Below, piece by piece: positions 8,321 through 16,357 of a DNA stretch of 64,000 nt. Under the pieces are notes generated by a model. That model worked only from the letters and a program-made list of their open reading frames with translations, ran no database searches and was not told the origin of the DNA. Numbering within the stretch: the first letter of the stretch is position 1; every line of letters starts with the position of its first letter. This DNA comes from CAVUCH01 sp963739995 (GTDB taxonomy: Bacteria > Acidobacteriota > Vicinamibacteria > Vicinamibacterales > JAENWD01): NCBI GenBank assembly GCA_963739995.1, contig CAVUCH010000017.1, forward strand, positions 62,001 to 126,000. The letters run 5' to 3'. The translations under genes were made by a program, and so were the position numbers.

Positions 8321-9715
8321 TCACGATCGGCTCAGCCACGCGTGTACCGCCGCCGCCTGCACGTCCTTGACGGGGACACCGCGCTCCGTGGCGACGCGGA
8401 CGCAGTCCTCGAACTCAGGTGACGCGTTCACGATCGCGCCGCCGCGCCGGGCGACCTTGCATCGGATCGCGCCGAAAGGGGTCTCCACGGACACTACCTC
8501 CCGATCGAGCCGTTCGCGCTGCATGTCGCAGTAGCGAACGCCGATGGTCGTCGATTCGCGGAAAACGATCCCGGCAAGCGCCTCGCGCCGATCCGGAGCT
8601 GCAAGCACGGTGACCAGGGTTCCGGGGCGACTCTTCTTCATCTGGACGGCGGAGTAGTACACCTCCAGCGCGCCGGCGGCGTACAGCCGATCCATCAGCA
8701 CGCCGAAGATCTGCGGGTTCATGTCGTCGATCTCGCACTCGAGCACGACGATCCGCTCTGTCGTGGGTTCCGCTGTGCTCTCGCCGACGAGCACGCGCAG
8801 CACATTCGGAGTGCCGCCGAGATCGCGAGCGCCGGCGCCGTAGCCCACACGCTCCACCCGCATCGGAGGTACGGATCCGAACGCGTGCGCGTGCCCCGTC
8901 AGCAGGAGCGCGCCGGTGGGGGTCAGGAGCTCGGCCTGCACGCCGCTCGAGTAGATTGGCGCGTCGCCAAGGATTCGCACCGTGGCGGGTGCCGGCACGG
9001 GGAACAGGCCATGCGCCGACCGCACCATCCCTCCCCCCACGTTCAGCGGCGACACGACGATCCGCTGCGCACCGACCCAGTCGATGGCGAAGACCGCGCC
9101 GACGATGTCGATGATGGAATCGAGGGCCCCCACCTCGTGCAGGTGCACCCGTTCGACGGGCATCTGATGGATGGACGCCTCGGCCTCGGCGAGCCGCTCG
9201 AACAGCTGCCGCGCGCGTGCCCGACCCGCGGGCGGCAGTGCCGACCGCTCGATCAGCGCCAGGATCTCACGCAGGCTGCGGTGCGTGTGGGGATGTGGCG
9301 CCGGGACTTCAGTCCCGGCGCCACCAAGTGCGACCTCGTGGGTGTGTGTATGCCAATGCTCGTGCGTGTGTGTATGTGGAGCCGGGAGTTCAGTCCCGGC
9401 GTGACCATGTGCGACTTCGGGCGTGTGTGCATGCGAATGCTCGTGGGTGTGTGCGTGTGGTGGCTGGACTGTAGTCCCGGCGAACGCACTCCCCTCGCCC
9501 GCCGCTCTCTCCCCGCGACCTCGTTCGATCAGATGGAACTTCGTCGCCGAGACCCCTGCGCGCAGTACCCGCTCCGCGGCGAGCTCGTAGTCGCCGATGC
9601 CGAGACTCCCCAGTGCGCGGCGAAGGTCGTCCAGCGGGAGCCCCGCGTCGAGCAGGGCGCCGAGAATCATGTCGCCTGAGGCGCCATTGAAACAGTCGAA
9701 ATACAGCAGCTTCAT
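8321..9715 (-). CDS. larC: LarC: nickel-pincer cofactor nickel insertion protein
   Basis: The 464-aa product starts MKLLYFDCFNGASGDM, the family signature. LarC inserts nickel into the pyridinium bis-thiocarboxylate precursor of the nickel-pincer cofactor of lactate racemase. LarB, LarE and LarA are not in the window, so the cofactor user is unknown. Residues about 79-145 are a His-rich, presumably metal-binding linker built from three 27-residue units that begin AGTTVQPPH (79), AGTELPAPH (106) and AGTEVPAPH (133). The C-terminal domain (ECEIDDMNPQIFG, then VQMKKSRPG) is complete. The start is the ATG at 9715; the open frame continues upstream toward radC but lacks family similarity there. 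A gap of 31 bp separates it from metG. Confidence 0.94.
   Translation of the reverse strand: MKLLYFDCFNGASGDMILGALLDAGLPLDDLRRALGSLGIGDYELAAERVLRAGVSATKFHLIERGRGERAAGEGSAFAGTTVQPPHAHTHEHSHAHTPEVAHGHAGTELPAPHTHTHEHWHTHTHEVALGGAGTEVPAPHPHTHRSLREILALIERSALPPAGRARARQLFERLAEAEASIHQMPVERVHLHEVGALDSIIDIVGAVFAIDWVGAQRIVVSPLNVGGGMVRSAHGLFPVPAPATVRILGDAPIYSSGVQAELLTPTGALLLTGHAHAFGSVPPMRVERVGYGAGARDLGGTPNVLRVLVGESTAEPTTERIVVLECEIDDMNPQIFGVLMDRLYAAGALEVYYSAVQMKKSRPGTLVTVLAAPDRREALAGIVFRESTTIGVRYCDMQRERLDREVVSVETPFGAIRCKVARRGGAIVNASPEFEDCVRVATERGVPVKDVQAAAVHAWLSRS
9292..9323 (+). repeat. Palindromic repeat copy B, inside larC
   Basis: This is the best-preserved copy. Left arm TGGCGCCGGGACT (9296-9308) and right arm AGTCCCGGCGCCA (9311-9323) are perfect inverted complements around a 2-nt centre. 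The minus strand reads AGTEVPAPH. Confidence 0.85.
9374..9401 (+). repeat. Palindromic repeat copy C, inside larC
   Basis: The core is GCCGGGAGTTCAGTCCCGGC (9381-9400), one base away from the consensus core and preceded by the shared ATGTGGA word. The minus strand reads AGTELPAPH. It is exactly 81 bp from copy B. Confidence 0.8.
9462..9482 (+). repeat. Palindromic repeat copy D, inside larC (degenerate)
   Basis: GGCTGGACTGTAGTCCCGGC (9462-9481) matches the consensus core at 16 of 20 positions, 81 bp from copy C. The minus strand reads AGTTVQPPH. The leading ATGTGGA word has been lost. Confidence 0.7.
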
Positions 9716-9804
9716 ACGGAAGTGTCCGGTCACCGCCGGCGACCACAAACGTTGGATCTTACCTGATGGCGTGGCGGGCGCGCGCATTCCCAGCCCGCCG
9801 CGGG

Positions 9805-10476
9805 TCAGGACAGCTGCCGGTTCTCCCGGAAGCTGAAGTAGGTGGTCTCCGCAAGCACCAGGTGATCGAGCACCTCGATGCCCATCACCACGCCGGCATG
9901 GACCATCCGCTGGGTGATGAGCACGTCCTCCGGGCTCGGCGTCGGATCTCCGGACGGGTGGTTGTGAAACAGCACGACCCCCGCCGCGACTTCCAGCGCC
10001 GCCTCTCGGAAAATGTCGCGCGGGTGGATGACACTCGCGTCCAGCGTGCCGATGGAAACCACGGCCGTCCGCAGCAGCCGGTTGCGGCCGTCCAGCAGGA
10101 GAGCCCCGAAGTGCTCCACGGGGCGCCACCCGAACTGTGGCACGAGGAACCGGGCGAGATCGTCTGGCGCGTTGAACCGCGCGCGGGCGGCGCGCGGCTG
10201 CAGGATGGCGCGGCGCCCCAGCTCGATGGCGGCGAGCACGCGCGCGGCATGTGCAGTCCCCACGCCCGGAACTCCCATCACCTGCGCGAGGCCGGCGCGC
10301 GCGAGTCCTCGCACGCCGCCCGCACGGGCGAGCAGCGCGTTCGCCAGCGTCAGGGCGTCCGCTCGCGACGTCCCGTGCCCGATCACCAGGGCGACGAGCT
10401 CGTTGTCACCAAGGGCGGCGGCGCCAACCCGCGCGAGCTTCTCACGCGGTCGGTCATCCGGCGCCAGGTGCTTCAT
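9805..10476 (-). CDS. radC: RadC/YsaA-family JAB-domain protein
   Basis: The product is 223 aa. The N-terminal part carries a helix-hairpin-helix-like segment (VMGVPGVGTAHAARVLAA, 67-84). The C-terminal JAB1/MPN domain has the metal-binding motif HNHPSGDPTPS (171-181) with its upstream acidic partner near E121. Despite the historical name, a DNA-repair role has been questioned; the fold indicates a zinc metalloprotease or nuclease of unknown substrate. A strong Shine-Dalgarno (GGAAGGGA) precedes the ATG at 10476. It is the first gene of the minus-strand run that continues with larC 89 bp downstream. Confidence 0.93.
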   Translation of the reverse strand: MKHLAPDDRPREKLARVGAAALGDNELVALVIGHGTSRADALTLANALLARAGGVRGLARAGLAQVMGVPGVGTAHAARVLAAIELGRRAILQPRAARARFNAPDDLARFLVPQFGWRPVEHFGALLLDGRNRLLRTAVVSIGTLDASVIHPRDIFREAALEVAAGVVLFHNHPSGDPTPSPEDVLITQRMVHAGVVMGIEVLDHLVLAETTYFSFRENRQLS

Positions 10477-10672
10477 GTCCCTTCCGTGCTCCAGCGCTCC
10501 GGTTCAGAGCGCGCTCCGCTCCGGCGTCGATGTTGTCCCGCGCTGCGGTCATCTCCGATGCCCGGCTTCGGCACCGTCCGGGACCGTTCCGGCCCCGTTC
10601 CCGCGCGGCCCGTACGTGCGGACCATGGCAACAGGTCGCGTGGACAACCGTGAACTCCTCGCGCGTGTTGCG

Positions 10673-10678
10673 TATACT
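10673..10678 (+). promoter_or_regulatory. -10 element TATACT, probable leaderless start of the 10686 gene
   Basis: TATACT ends only 7 nt before the ATG at 10686, so transcription would begin at or next to the start codon. No convincing -35 lies 16-18 bp upstream. The same spacing recurs at several genes in the window. Confidence 0.5.
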
Positions 10679-10685
10679 GGCGCCG

Positions 10686-11282
10686 ATGCTCCCCGCGCGA
10701 CGTGCAACCCGGGTTCTGACGCTCGCCCTGACGCTCGTCGCCGGCGCGTGCGCCGAGCCGCCGAACAAGGAAATGCACCAGGCGCAGGGCGCAATCGACG
10801 CCGCACGCGCGGCGGGAGCGGAACGTTACGCCGCCGCTGAACTCGCCGCAGCGGTGAAGGCGCTCGCGCAAGCCGACGCCGCGGCAACCCAGCGTGACTA
10901 CCGCCTGGCGCTGAACCACGCGCTCGACAGCCGCGAGCGTGCGCAGAGCGCCGCCCGCGAGGCCGCTGCGGGTCGCGCCGCGGCGCGCAGCCGTGCTGAA
11001 CGCCTGCTCGCCGACGTCACGACCGCGCTCGCCACCGCGACGGGGCGGCTCGAAGCCGCCGAGAGTGCCAAGCTGCCGCCCGAGGCACTCACCGGTCCCC
11101 GCGATCAGATCACCGCGGTCCAGAAGGCCGTGCAAGAAGCGGGCACGGCGCTTGGGCAGGAGGACTATCTCGGCGCCGCCCAGGTGCTCGAGGGTCGCGC
11201 CGATTCAGTACGTGCCGCAATCGCCAGCGTTGATGCGGCTCTCGCCGCCCCGCCGCCACGTCCAGCACGCCGCCGGCGATAA
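10686..11282 (+). CDS. Alanine-rich helical lipoprotein, DUF4398-like
   Basis: This 198-aa protein has a basic N-terminus, a hydrophobic stretch and lipobox VAGAC with Cys at residue 22, so it should be lipidated. The mature part is almost entirely helical and Ala-rich. Repeated A-x-x-A-[L/I]-x-x-A heptads and the opening QAQGAIDAARAAGAERYAAAEL resemble DUF4398 lipoproteins, which bear TPR-like helical hairpins. The C-terminus ends in a Pro/Arg-rich tail (PPPRPARRRR). No catalytic residue is seen, so a scaffold or periplasmic spacer role is likely (inference). It is a single gene, convergent with the DASS carrier gene. Confidence 0.8.
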   Translation: MLPARRATRVLTLALTLVAGACAEPPNKEMHQAQGAIDAARAAGAERYAAAELAAAVKALAQADAAATQRDYRLALNHALDSRERAQSAAREAAAGRAAARSRAERLLADVTTALATATGRLEAAESAKLPPEALTGPRDQITAVQKAVQEAGTALGQEDYLGAAQVLEGRADSVRAAIASVDAALAAPPPRPARRRR

Positions 11283-11410
11283 ACGACGCAGCGTCCCCAG
11301 CGGGGAAAGGCGACGGGCTGGGGCAACGATTGCTCGCATCATGCTTCCGTTGTCTGCAGATACTGCCTGCGACTGGTGGCCTGTATCGGTTGAATCACTA
11401 GTGCCTTTCG

Positions 11411-11426
11411 GGCGGGGCATCCCGCC
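11411..11426. terminator. GC hairpin in the convergent gap 11283-11526
   Basis: GGCGGG-GCAT-CCCGCC forms a 6-bp GC stem between the converging lipoprotein and DASS genes. There is no T-tract on either side, so intrinsic termination is uncertain. Nothing else was recognised in this 244-bp gap. Confidence 0.3.
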
Positions 11427-11526
11427 TGGCGGCGCTGCGAATACTCTGCGGTATGCTCGGTCGTCGCGTCTTGCCATCCAGGCGTCGCGCGTCGAAATCC
11501 ACTACCGCTTCCACCGATACAGGTCA

Positions 11527-13059
11527 CTAGAAGAGCATCGGTCCGGCGAGCGTGACCACCGCCACGATCAGTACGAAGGCGACAATATCCAGTGCGATGC
11601 CGTAGCGCATCATGGCCGTGATCGGAATGAAGCCGGAGCTGTAGACGATGGCATTCGGAGCCGTGGAGATGGGCATCATGAAACCCATGCTCGCGCCGAG
11701 GGTGGCGCCCAGCGCAGGCTCCACCGGCCGCACATCCGCGGCCTGCGCCACCGCGATGGCGACCGGCACGATCATGTTGGCCGAGGCGGTGTTGGACGTG
11801 GCTTCCGAGAGGATGATGGCCGTGGCCGTGAACAGTGCGGTCAGCACAAAGCTGCTGTGCGAGGGCAGCCAGGCCGTGATGCCGCGCCCGAGCGCGTCCG
11901 CCAACCCGGTCGAGAACGCGAGGCCGCCGATCGCCAGGCCGCCGCCATAGAGCAGCACGATGCCCCAATCGATCCGCACAGCCTGATCCCACGTGATAGT
12001 GAAGCGGCGCGCGCGCCACTCCACCGGCAGCACGAAGAGCAGCATCGCGCCGACCATGGCCGCGATGCCTTCGGGCATCGCCCGGGCATAACCACGCGCG
12101 AATGCCGTCTGCTCCCATCCGCCAATCGTGAACAGGCCCGGCGCCACCCAGAGCACCACCGTCACGCCGAACGCGACGAGGACGTTGCGCTCGGCGGGCG
12201 ATAGCGGCCCAAGCCGCCGGAGCTCGTCGCGCACCAGGTCTCTGCTGCCCTCCCCGACCCGCAGGCCGCGTGCCGTCGACGAGAAGAGCGCAACGAGAAA
12301 GCCGAACAGCAGCACCACGATCGGCAGCCCGAGAGCCATCCACTGAAAAAAAGAGATCCGCACGTTCGCGATGCGGTCGAGCATGCCGATACCAATCAAA
12401 TTCGGCGGCGTACCCACGGGCGTCGCCATTCCTCCGACCGACGCGCCAAACGATGTGAGGAGCATCAGTCCGAGCGCGAACTGCCGCACCGAGTGCCGCG
12501 AGGCTTCGTCGCGGGGTGCCACCCGCATCAGGTGATTCACGATCGACAACCCGATCGGAAACATCATGGCTGTTGTCGCCGTGTTGCTGATCCACATCGA
12601 GATCACCGTGGCCACGGCGGCATACACCACGAGCACGCGGAGCGCGCTCGACCCAACGAACGGCGAGGACAGGGCGGTGAACGCGATGCGGCGATCCACC
12701 CCGTGCACGAACATCGCCTCGGCCAGTATGAAGCTGCCGATGAAGAGAAAGATGATGGGATCGGCAAACGGCGCGAGCGCGCCGCGTGCGTCAGCCACGG
12801 AGAAGATGACGGCGAGAACCGGGCCGAGCATCGCGGTGACCGCCATCGGCAGCGCCTCGGTCATCCAGAGCACGACGACGAGCCCCAGGATGGCGGCCAT
12901 GCGGTGGGCTGCGAGGGCCAGGGGGAGTGGCAGTGCCAGCAGGACGAGCAGGACCGCCGGCGCGAGCCACAATCCGATGGTGCGGCGTCGCCTGTTGAAC
13001 CGCTCCTCCGCCGGCGAGCAGCTCTCGACGGCGTCGGTCGCCTGGTCAAAGGTCTGCAA
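11527..13059 (-). CDS. DASS (SLC13) family sodium/dicarboxylate or sulfate symporter
   Basis: This 510-aa integral membrane protein has more than ten hydrophobic segments. It carries the two hallmark Ser-Asn-Thr motifs of the divalent anion:Na+ symporter family, SNT at 158-160 and 422-424, which bind Na+ and the carboxylate. Members import succinate, malate, citrate or sulfate; substrate cannot be read from sequence. The start appears to be TTG at 13059, preceded by GGAAGGGA, and it overlaps the end of the DapF-like gene by 14 bp. That overlap suggests coupled expression and perhaps a shared dicarboxylate or amino-acid substrate. Confidence 0.9.
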   Translation of the reverse strand: MQTFDQATDAVESCSPAEERFNRRRRTIGLWLAPAVLLVLLALPLPLALAAHRMAAILGLVVVLWMTEALPMAVTAMLGPVLAVIFSVADARGALAPFADPIIFLFIGSFILAEAMFVHGVDRRIAFTALSSPFVGSSALRVLVVYAAVATVISMWISNTATTAMMFPIGLSIVNHLMRVAPRDEASRHSVRQFALGLMLLTSFGASVGGMATPVGTPPNLIGIGMLDRIANVRISFFQWMALGLPIVVLLFGFLVALFSSTARGLRVGEGSRDLVRDELRRLGPLSPAERNVLVAFGVTVVLWVAPGLFTIGGWEQTAFARGYARAMPEGIAAMVGAMLLFVLPVEWRARRFTITWDQAVRIDWGIVLLYGGGLAIGGLAFSTGLADALGRGITAWLPSHSSFVLTALFTATAIILSEATSNTASANMIVPVAIAVAQAADVRPVEPALGATLGASMGFMMPISTAPNAIVYSSGFIPITAMMRYGIALDIVAFVLIVAVVTLAGPMLF

Positions 13060-13852
13060 GCCAGGTCCCTTCCCACAGCAGTTCGGCCCAGCCGGTCAGG
13101 AAGAGGCCGTCGGCGGTCCACTCGACGCGCTGGACTCCCCCAGGTGCGACCACGTCCAATGCCCGCGAAGCCCCGACGTGAGCGATGGCCGCGATGGCGG
13201 CCGCGCACGCGCCGGTGCCGGACGACTCGGTCGGCCCGACGCCCCGCTCCCAGATCCTTATCCGCACGCGATCGGGGGCATCGAGTTCCGCGAACTCCAC
13301 GTTCGTTCCCTGCGGAAACGCGGCGTGCCGCTCGAGGGCCGGTCCGAGCCGTGCGAACCGTTCATCGTCCGGCAGGGGACCGAGGATGACGCACTGCGGG
13401 TTGCCGATCGAGAAGGCCGAGACGAGGACGTCTTCACCGGCGGCCGGGAGCGTGAGCCTCCGAAGATCCGACGGCACACCCATGCCGGCGCGGAACGTGA
13501 ACCGTGGATCGTTGCGCTCGACCAGCGTCAACGAGCGCGGGCCCGCGTCGGTGCCAATGAGGACTTCGGCTCCGGCCACCACCTGTGCGGCGCTTCCGCG
13601 GTGCCGGATCACGATTGCAGCCAGCGCCCGCAGGCCGTTGCCCGACAGCTCCGCCGCGCTTCCATCGGCGTTGATGAGGCGCATCATGGCGCCCTCCGGC
13701 GTGAGGTCGTACAGGATCAATCCGTCTCCACCCGCGCCGTGGCGGCGATCGCACAGACGCCGAGCCACGCCGGCGAGATCGACGGCGCCCATCTCTCCGC
13801 GCCGCGCGAAGAGAAAGTCGTTGCCGTACGCGTGGGCCTTGATTAGGTGCAT
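13046..13852 (-). CDS. dapF: Diaminopimelate epimerase-like protein with Ser/Ser active site
   Basis: This 268-aa protein has the full DapF two-lobe architecture. Substrate-binding motifs are kept: N11 in AYGNDF, the NADGS loop at 61-65, GNPQCV at 150-155, QGTNVEF and ER at 202-203. However, both catalytic cysteines are serine. CGNG reads SGNG (S70) and ACGTG reads SSGTG (S211). Classical DapF uses the Cys pair to deprotonate and reprotonate the alpha carbon of LL-DAP. A Ser/Ser enzyme may be inactive on DAP or may act on another amino acid. It is 11 bp downstream of a methyltransferase and overlaps the DASS carrier gene. No other lysine-pathway gene is nearby. Confidence 0.88.
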   Translation of the reverse strand: MHLIKAHAYGNDFLFARRGEMGAVDLAGVARRLCDRRHGAGGDGLILYDLTPEGAMMRLINADGSAAELSGNGLRALAAIVIRHRGSAAQVVAGAEVLIGTDAGPRSLTLVERNDPRFTFRAGMGVPSDLRRLTLPAAGEDVLVSAFSIGNPQCVILGPLPDDERFARLGPALERHAAFPQGTNVEFAELDAPDRVRIRIWERGVGPTESSGTGACAAAIAAIAHVGASRALDVVAPGGVQRVEWTADGLFLTGWAELLWEGTWLADL

Positions 13853-13863
13853 GGACGTCGGGC

Positions 13864-14646
13864 TCAGCGCGTGCAGATCGCAATCAGGTGCCAGCCGAAA
13901 CGCTCCACCCAGCGACGCGGGAGGGCGTTGAACGTGCCGACGAAGGCACCGTTGAAGAGCGCGCCCTTCCAGCCGCCGTGGAGGCGGCTCTTCACCGGGA
14001 AACGCTCGGTCACGAGCTGCACGTCGCTGAACCCCGCCAGGAGGCGGCGGAAGCTGCCATGGGTGTAGGTCCGGATGACCGGGGCATCGACGTGCTCGAG
14101 ATCGACCTTCATCAGCGTCGAGAGTGCGCTCAACCAGGAGATCCGGTTGTACACCTGGAAGAACGCGCGGCCGCCCGGCCGCAGGACGCGCCGGCATTCG
14201 GTGACGAGCCGCGCGTCATCGGCCGTGTACTGGATGACACCGTGCGCGAAGACGTAGTCGAACGCGCGGTCGGGGAATGGCAGATCCTCACCGTCGGCGA
14301 CGATCAGGTGCGCCTGCAGGTGCTGGTGCCGCAGGTTCTTGGATGCGAGACGTATGGCTGCCTCGGAGGCATCGACGCCTGTCGCGGACGCGCCGCCACG
14401 TGCGAAGTGCACGAGATCGACTCCCGTACCGCAGCCGACGTCGAGCACACGCCGCCCCGGGGGACCGGCAAATTCGACGAGGCGCTGCAGGTGGTGGAGC
14501 TTTTCGAAGCGGTACTGATCCAGATCCGCGAAAAAGCCGGACGAGCCGACCTCGTGGCGCGTGATCGCCAGATCGTGGATGTGCGAGTCCCAGTACGTGC
14601 GCACCCGGCGCCCAAGGTTCGATTCGTGCGCACCGGTGCCGGTCAC
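13864..14646 (-). CDS. Class I SAM-dependent methyltransferase
   Basis: The product is 260 aa with a methyltransf_11-type fold: motif I VLDVGCGTGVD (67-77), an acidic residue ending the second strand (TGVDAS), DGEDLPFPD and VLRPGGRAF. The long N-terminal helix region (YWDSHIHDLAITRHEVG) and the C-terminal half resemble methyltransferases of small-molecule or quinone-like substrates. The substrate is not identifiable. The start is GTG at 14646, only 8 nt from a minus-strand TATAGT, so the mRNA is probably leaderless. It is the first gene of a methyltransferase, DapF-like, DASS carrier run and diverges from the glpD-like gene. Confidence 0.85.
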   Translation of the reverse strand: MTGTGAHESNLGRRVRTYWDSHIHDLAITRHEVGSSGFFADLDQYRFEKLHHLQRLVEFAGPPGRRVLDVGCGTGVDLVHFARGGASATGVDASEAAIRLASKNLRHQHLQAHLIVADGEDLPFPDRAFDYVFAHGVIQYTADDARLVTECRRVLRPGGRAFFQVYNRISWLSALSTLMKVDLEHVDAPVIRTYTHGSFRRLLAGFSDVQLVTERFPVKSRLHGGWKGALFNGAFVGTFNALPRRWVERFGWHLIAICTR

Positions 14647-14654
14647 GACACGCT

Positions 14655-14662
14655 ACTATAGT
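14655..14662. promoter_or_regulatory. Palindromic -10 (ACTATAGT) serving two divergent genes
   Basis: ACTATAGT is its own reverse complement, so TATAGT is read on both strands. On plus it lies 7 nt before the ATG at 14670. On minus it lies 8 nt before the GTG at 14646. No recognisable -35 exists on either side. Confidence 0.55.
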
Positions 14663-14669
14663 CGAACGC

Positions 14670-14699
14670 ATGACACACATCGGCCGGCGCCCCGCATGA
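14670..14699 (+). CDS. Putative 9-residue leader peptide upstream of glpD
   Basis: An ATG placed 7 nt after the TATAGT -10 opens a short frame, MTHIGRRPA, whose TGA overlaps the ATG of the glpD-like gene (ATGA). If transcription starts at the -10, the first start codon on the mRNA is this one, and glpD would be reached by termination-reinitiation. No attenuator hairpin was seen, so a regulatory role is inference. Confidence 0.35.
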   Translation: MTHIGRRPA

Positions 14700-16309
14700 A
14701 CCGGGACCTCGGACAGCTGACGGGCGACGGCTTCGACGTGCTCATCCTTGGTGGAGGCATCTACGGGCTGACGGCCGCGTACGAGGCTGCGCAGCGCGGC
14801 CTGCGCGTGGCGCTGGTCGAGCGGCACGACTTCGGTGGCGCCACGTCCTTCAACCATCACAAAACGCTGCACGGCGGGCTGCGATACCTCCAGACGGCTG
14901 ACATTCGCCGCATGCGGGAGTCGATTGCTGAACGCCGCGCATTCGCGCGGATCGCGCCACAGCTGATCTCGCCGCAGGCGTTCGTCACGCCGACGTGGCC
15001 TCGCCTGACCCGGAGCCGCATCGCGATGCACCTGGCATTTCTGGCCGATCAGGCGCTCGCAATCAATCGGAACAGCGGCGTGGCGGAGTCGCACCATCTG
15101 CCCCCGGGACGCGTGCTGTCCCGCGACGAATTCTTCACCATGGTGCCGGAAACCCGCGAGCTGCCCGCCACAGGCGGGGCGCTGTGGCACGACTACAAGA
15201 CGGATGAAGGCGATCGCCTTACCCTGTCATTCGCGCTGGGCGCCGCGCGATTCGGCGCCGTTCTGGCGAACTATGCCGATGCATTCGAGCCGATCCGCGA
15301 CGGCAGCCGCATCGTCGGCATGAAGGTACGGGACGCGGCAACGGGGGACATCATCGACGTGCGCGCGCGCGTCACGGTGAACGCGGCGGGCGCGGACGCC
15401 GCGCGAGTCATGGCGGCCTTCGGCGCGCGCCGTGTGTTTCCCCTGCTGAAGGCGATGAACGTCGTGACGACGCGGCAGGCGAGCGGGCCTGCCGTGGCGC
15501 TGCCTTCAAAAGGTGGGCGGCTGCTCGTGGCCCTGCCGTGGCGCGGACGCCTGACCATAGGCACATCCCACGGCCTCCGGCTGTGCGGCGCGGACGACAC
15601 GTCTGTGAAGGCCGACGAGGTGAGCGCGTTCCTGGCGGAGATCAATTCCGCGTTTCCGTGGCTGGTACTCGGCATGGCGGAGGTTTCGCTCGTCCATCGC
15701 GGCGTGGTCCCGGCCATCGTGCGGGAGGGCAAGCCGCCGGCGCTGCGCGATCGCGCGGAGCTCCGTGATCATGCAAGGGACGGCATCGAAGGCGCCGTAT
15801 CGGTGATCGGGGTCAAGTACACGACCGCCCGGCTGCTCGCGCAGCGCACCATCGATCTCGTGGCCCACAAGCTCGGACAGAAGATCGCGCCGAGCCGCAC
15901 GTCGCAGCTGCCGCTGGTGGCCCCCGTCCGGGAGGAGAGCGAGCCTCCTGTGCACGATCCCGCGAGCGCGATCGAGCGCATTACGCGGGTGTATGGCGCA
16001 ACCGCGGCCCGCGTGCTCGGCCTGCACGCCGAACATCCGGACCTCGGACGCCCGCTGGCCGAGGGTGTCCCGGTCACCGGTGCGCAGGTGCTCGAGGCCG
16101 TCCGGCACGAGATGGCTATGACGCTCGAGGACATCGTCGTGCGCCGCACGGGGCTTGGGGCCACCGGCCACCCGGGTGACGAGATCGTCCGGCACTGCGC
16201 CGCGCTGGTCCAGCAGGAGCTGGGGTGGAGCGCAGGTCGCGTTGAGGATGAGGTGTCTTCCGTGCGGCGGTTCTATGAGATCGGCGGGCCTGTGGAGAAC
16301 GCGGATTAG
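14696..16309 (+). CDS. glpD: FAD-dependent glycerol-3-phosphate dehydrogenase
   Basis: The 537-aa protein opens with a Rossmann FAD motif (LGGGIYGLTAAYEA, near 19-32). The GlpD/GUT2 signature follows: GGATSFNHHKTLHGGLRYLQ, where members usually have SSRSSKLIHGGLRYL. The middle DAO domain includes NAAGADAARV and GTSHG, and the C-terminal DAO_C helical domain ends the protein. GlpD oxidises sn-glycerol 3-phosphate to DHAP and passes electrons to the quinone pool at the inner membrane. Glycerol kinase and uptake genes are not adjacent. The ATG was chosen because it fits the family N-terminus and the 4-nt overlap with the mini-ORF. Confidence 0.92.
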   Translation: MNRDLGQLTGDGFDVLILGGGIYGLTAAYEAAQRGLRVALVERHDFGGATSFNHHKTLHGGLRYLQTADIRRMRESIAERRAFARIAPQLISPQAFVTPTWPRLTRSRIAMHLAFLADQALAINRNSGVAESHHLPPGRVLSRDEFFTMVPETRELPATGGALWHDYKTDEGDRLTLSFALGAARFGAVLANYADAFEPIRDGSRIVGMKVRDAATGDIIDVRARVTVNAAGADAARVMAAFGARRVFPLLKAMNVVTTRQASGPAVALPSKGGRLLVALPWRGRLTIGTSHGLRLCGADDTSVKADEVSAFLAEINSAFPWLVLGMAEVSLVHRGVVPAIVREGKPPALRDRAELRDHARDGIEGAVSVIGVKYTTARLLAQRTIDLVAHKLGQKIAPSRTSQLPLVAPVREESEPPVHDPASAIERITRVYGATAARVLGLHAEHPDLGRPLAEGVPVTGAQVLEAVRHEMAMTLEDIVVRRTGLGATGHPGDEIVRHCAALVQQELGWSAGRVEDEVSSVRRFYEIGGPVENAD

Positions 16310-16357
16310 GACGCGAGGGCATCGGCCGGGGCGCGTCGGCCGACGCCACCCACACCC

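Larger units (their letters stand above)
9279..9481 (-). repeat. Three tandem 81-bp units inside larC
   Basis: Units begin at 9481, 9400 and 9319 (reading the minus strand), spaced exactly 81 bp, and the third is cut short near 9281. Each encodes AGT(E/T)x(P/Q)xPH followed by a His-Thr-Glu rich tract. Because 81 is a multiple of three, each duplication keeps the frame. The start of every unit is a copy of the dispersed palindrome. Confidence 0.8.

Noticed and set aside
9279..9481. CRISPR array in the 81-bp tandem repeats
   Set aside because: The repeats have no unique spacers, are read as protein in frame and have no cas genes nearby.
9716..10129. An N-terminal extension of LarC into the radC gene
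   Set aside because: The extension is low-complexity and basic, and LarC family members start at MKLLYFDCF. The DNA is better explained by radC in another frame.
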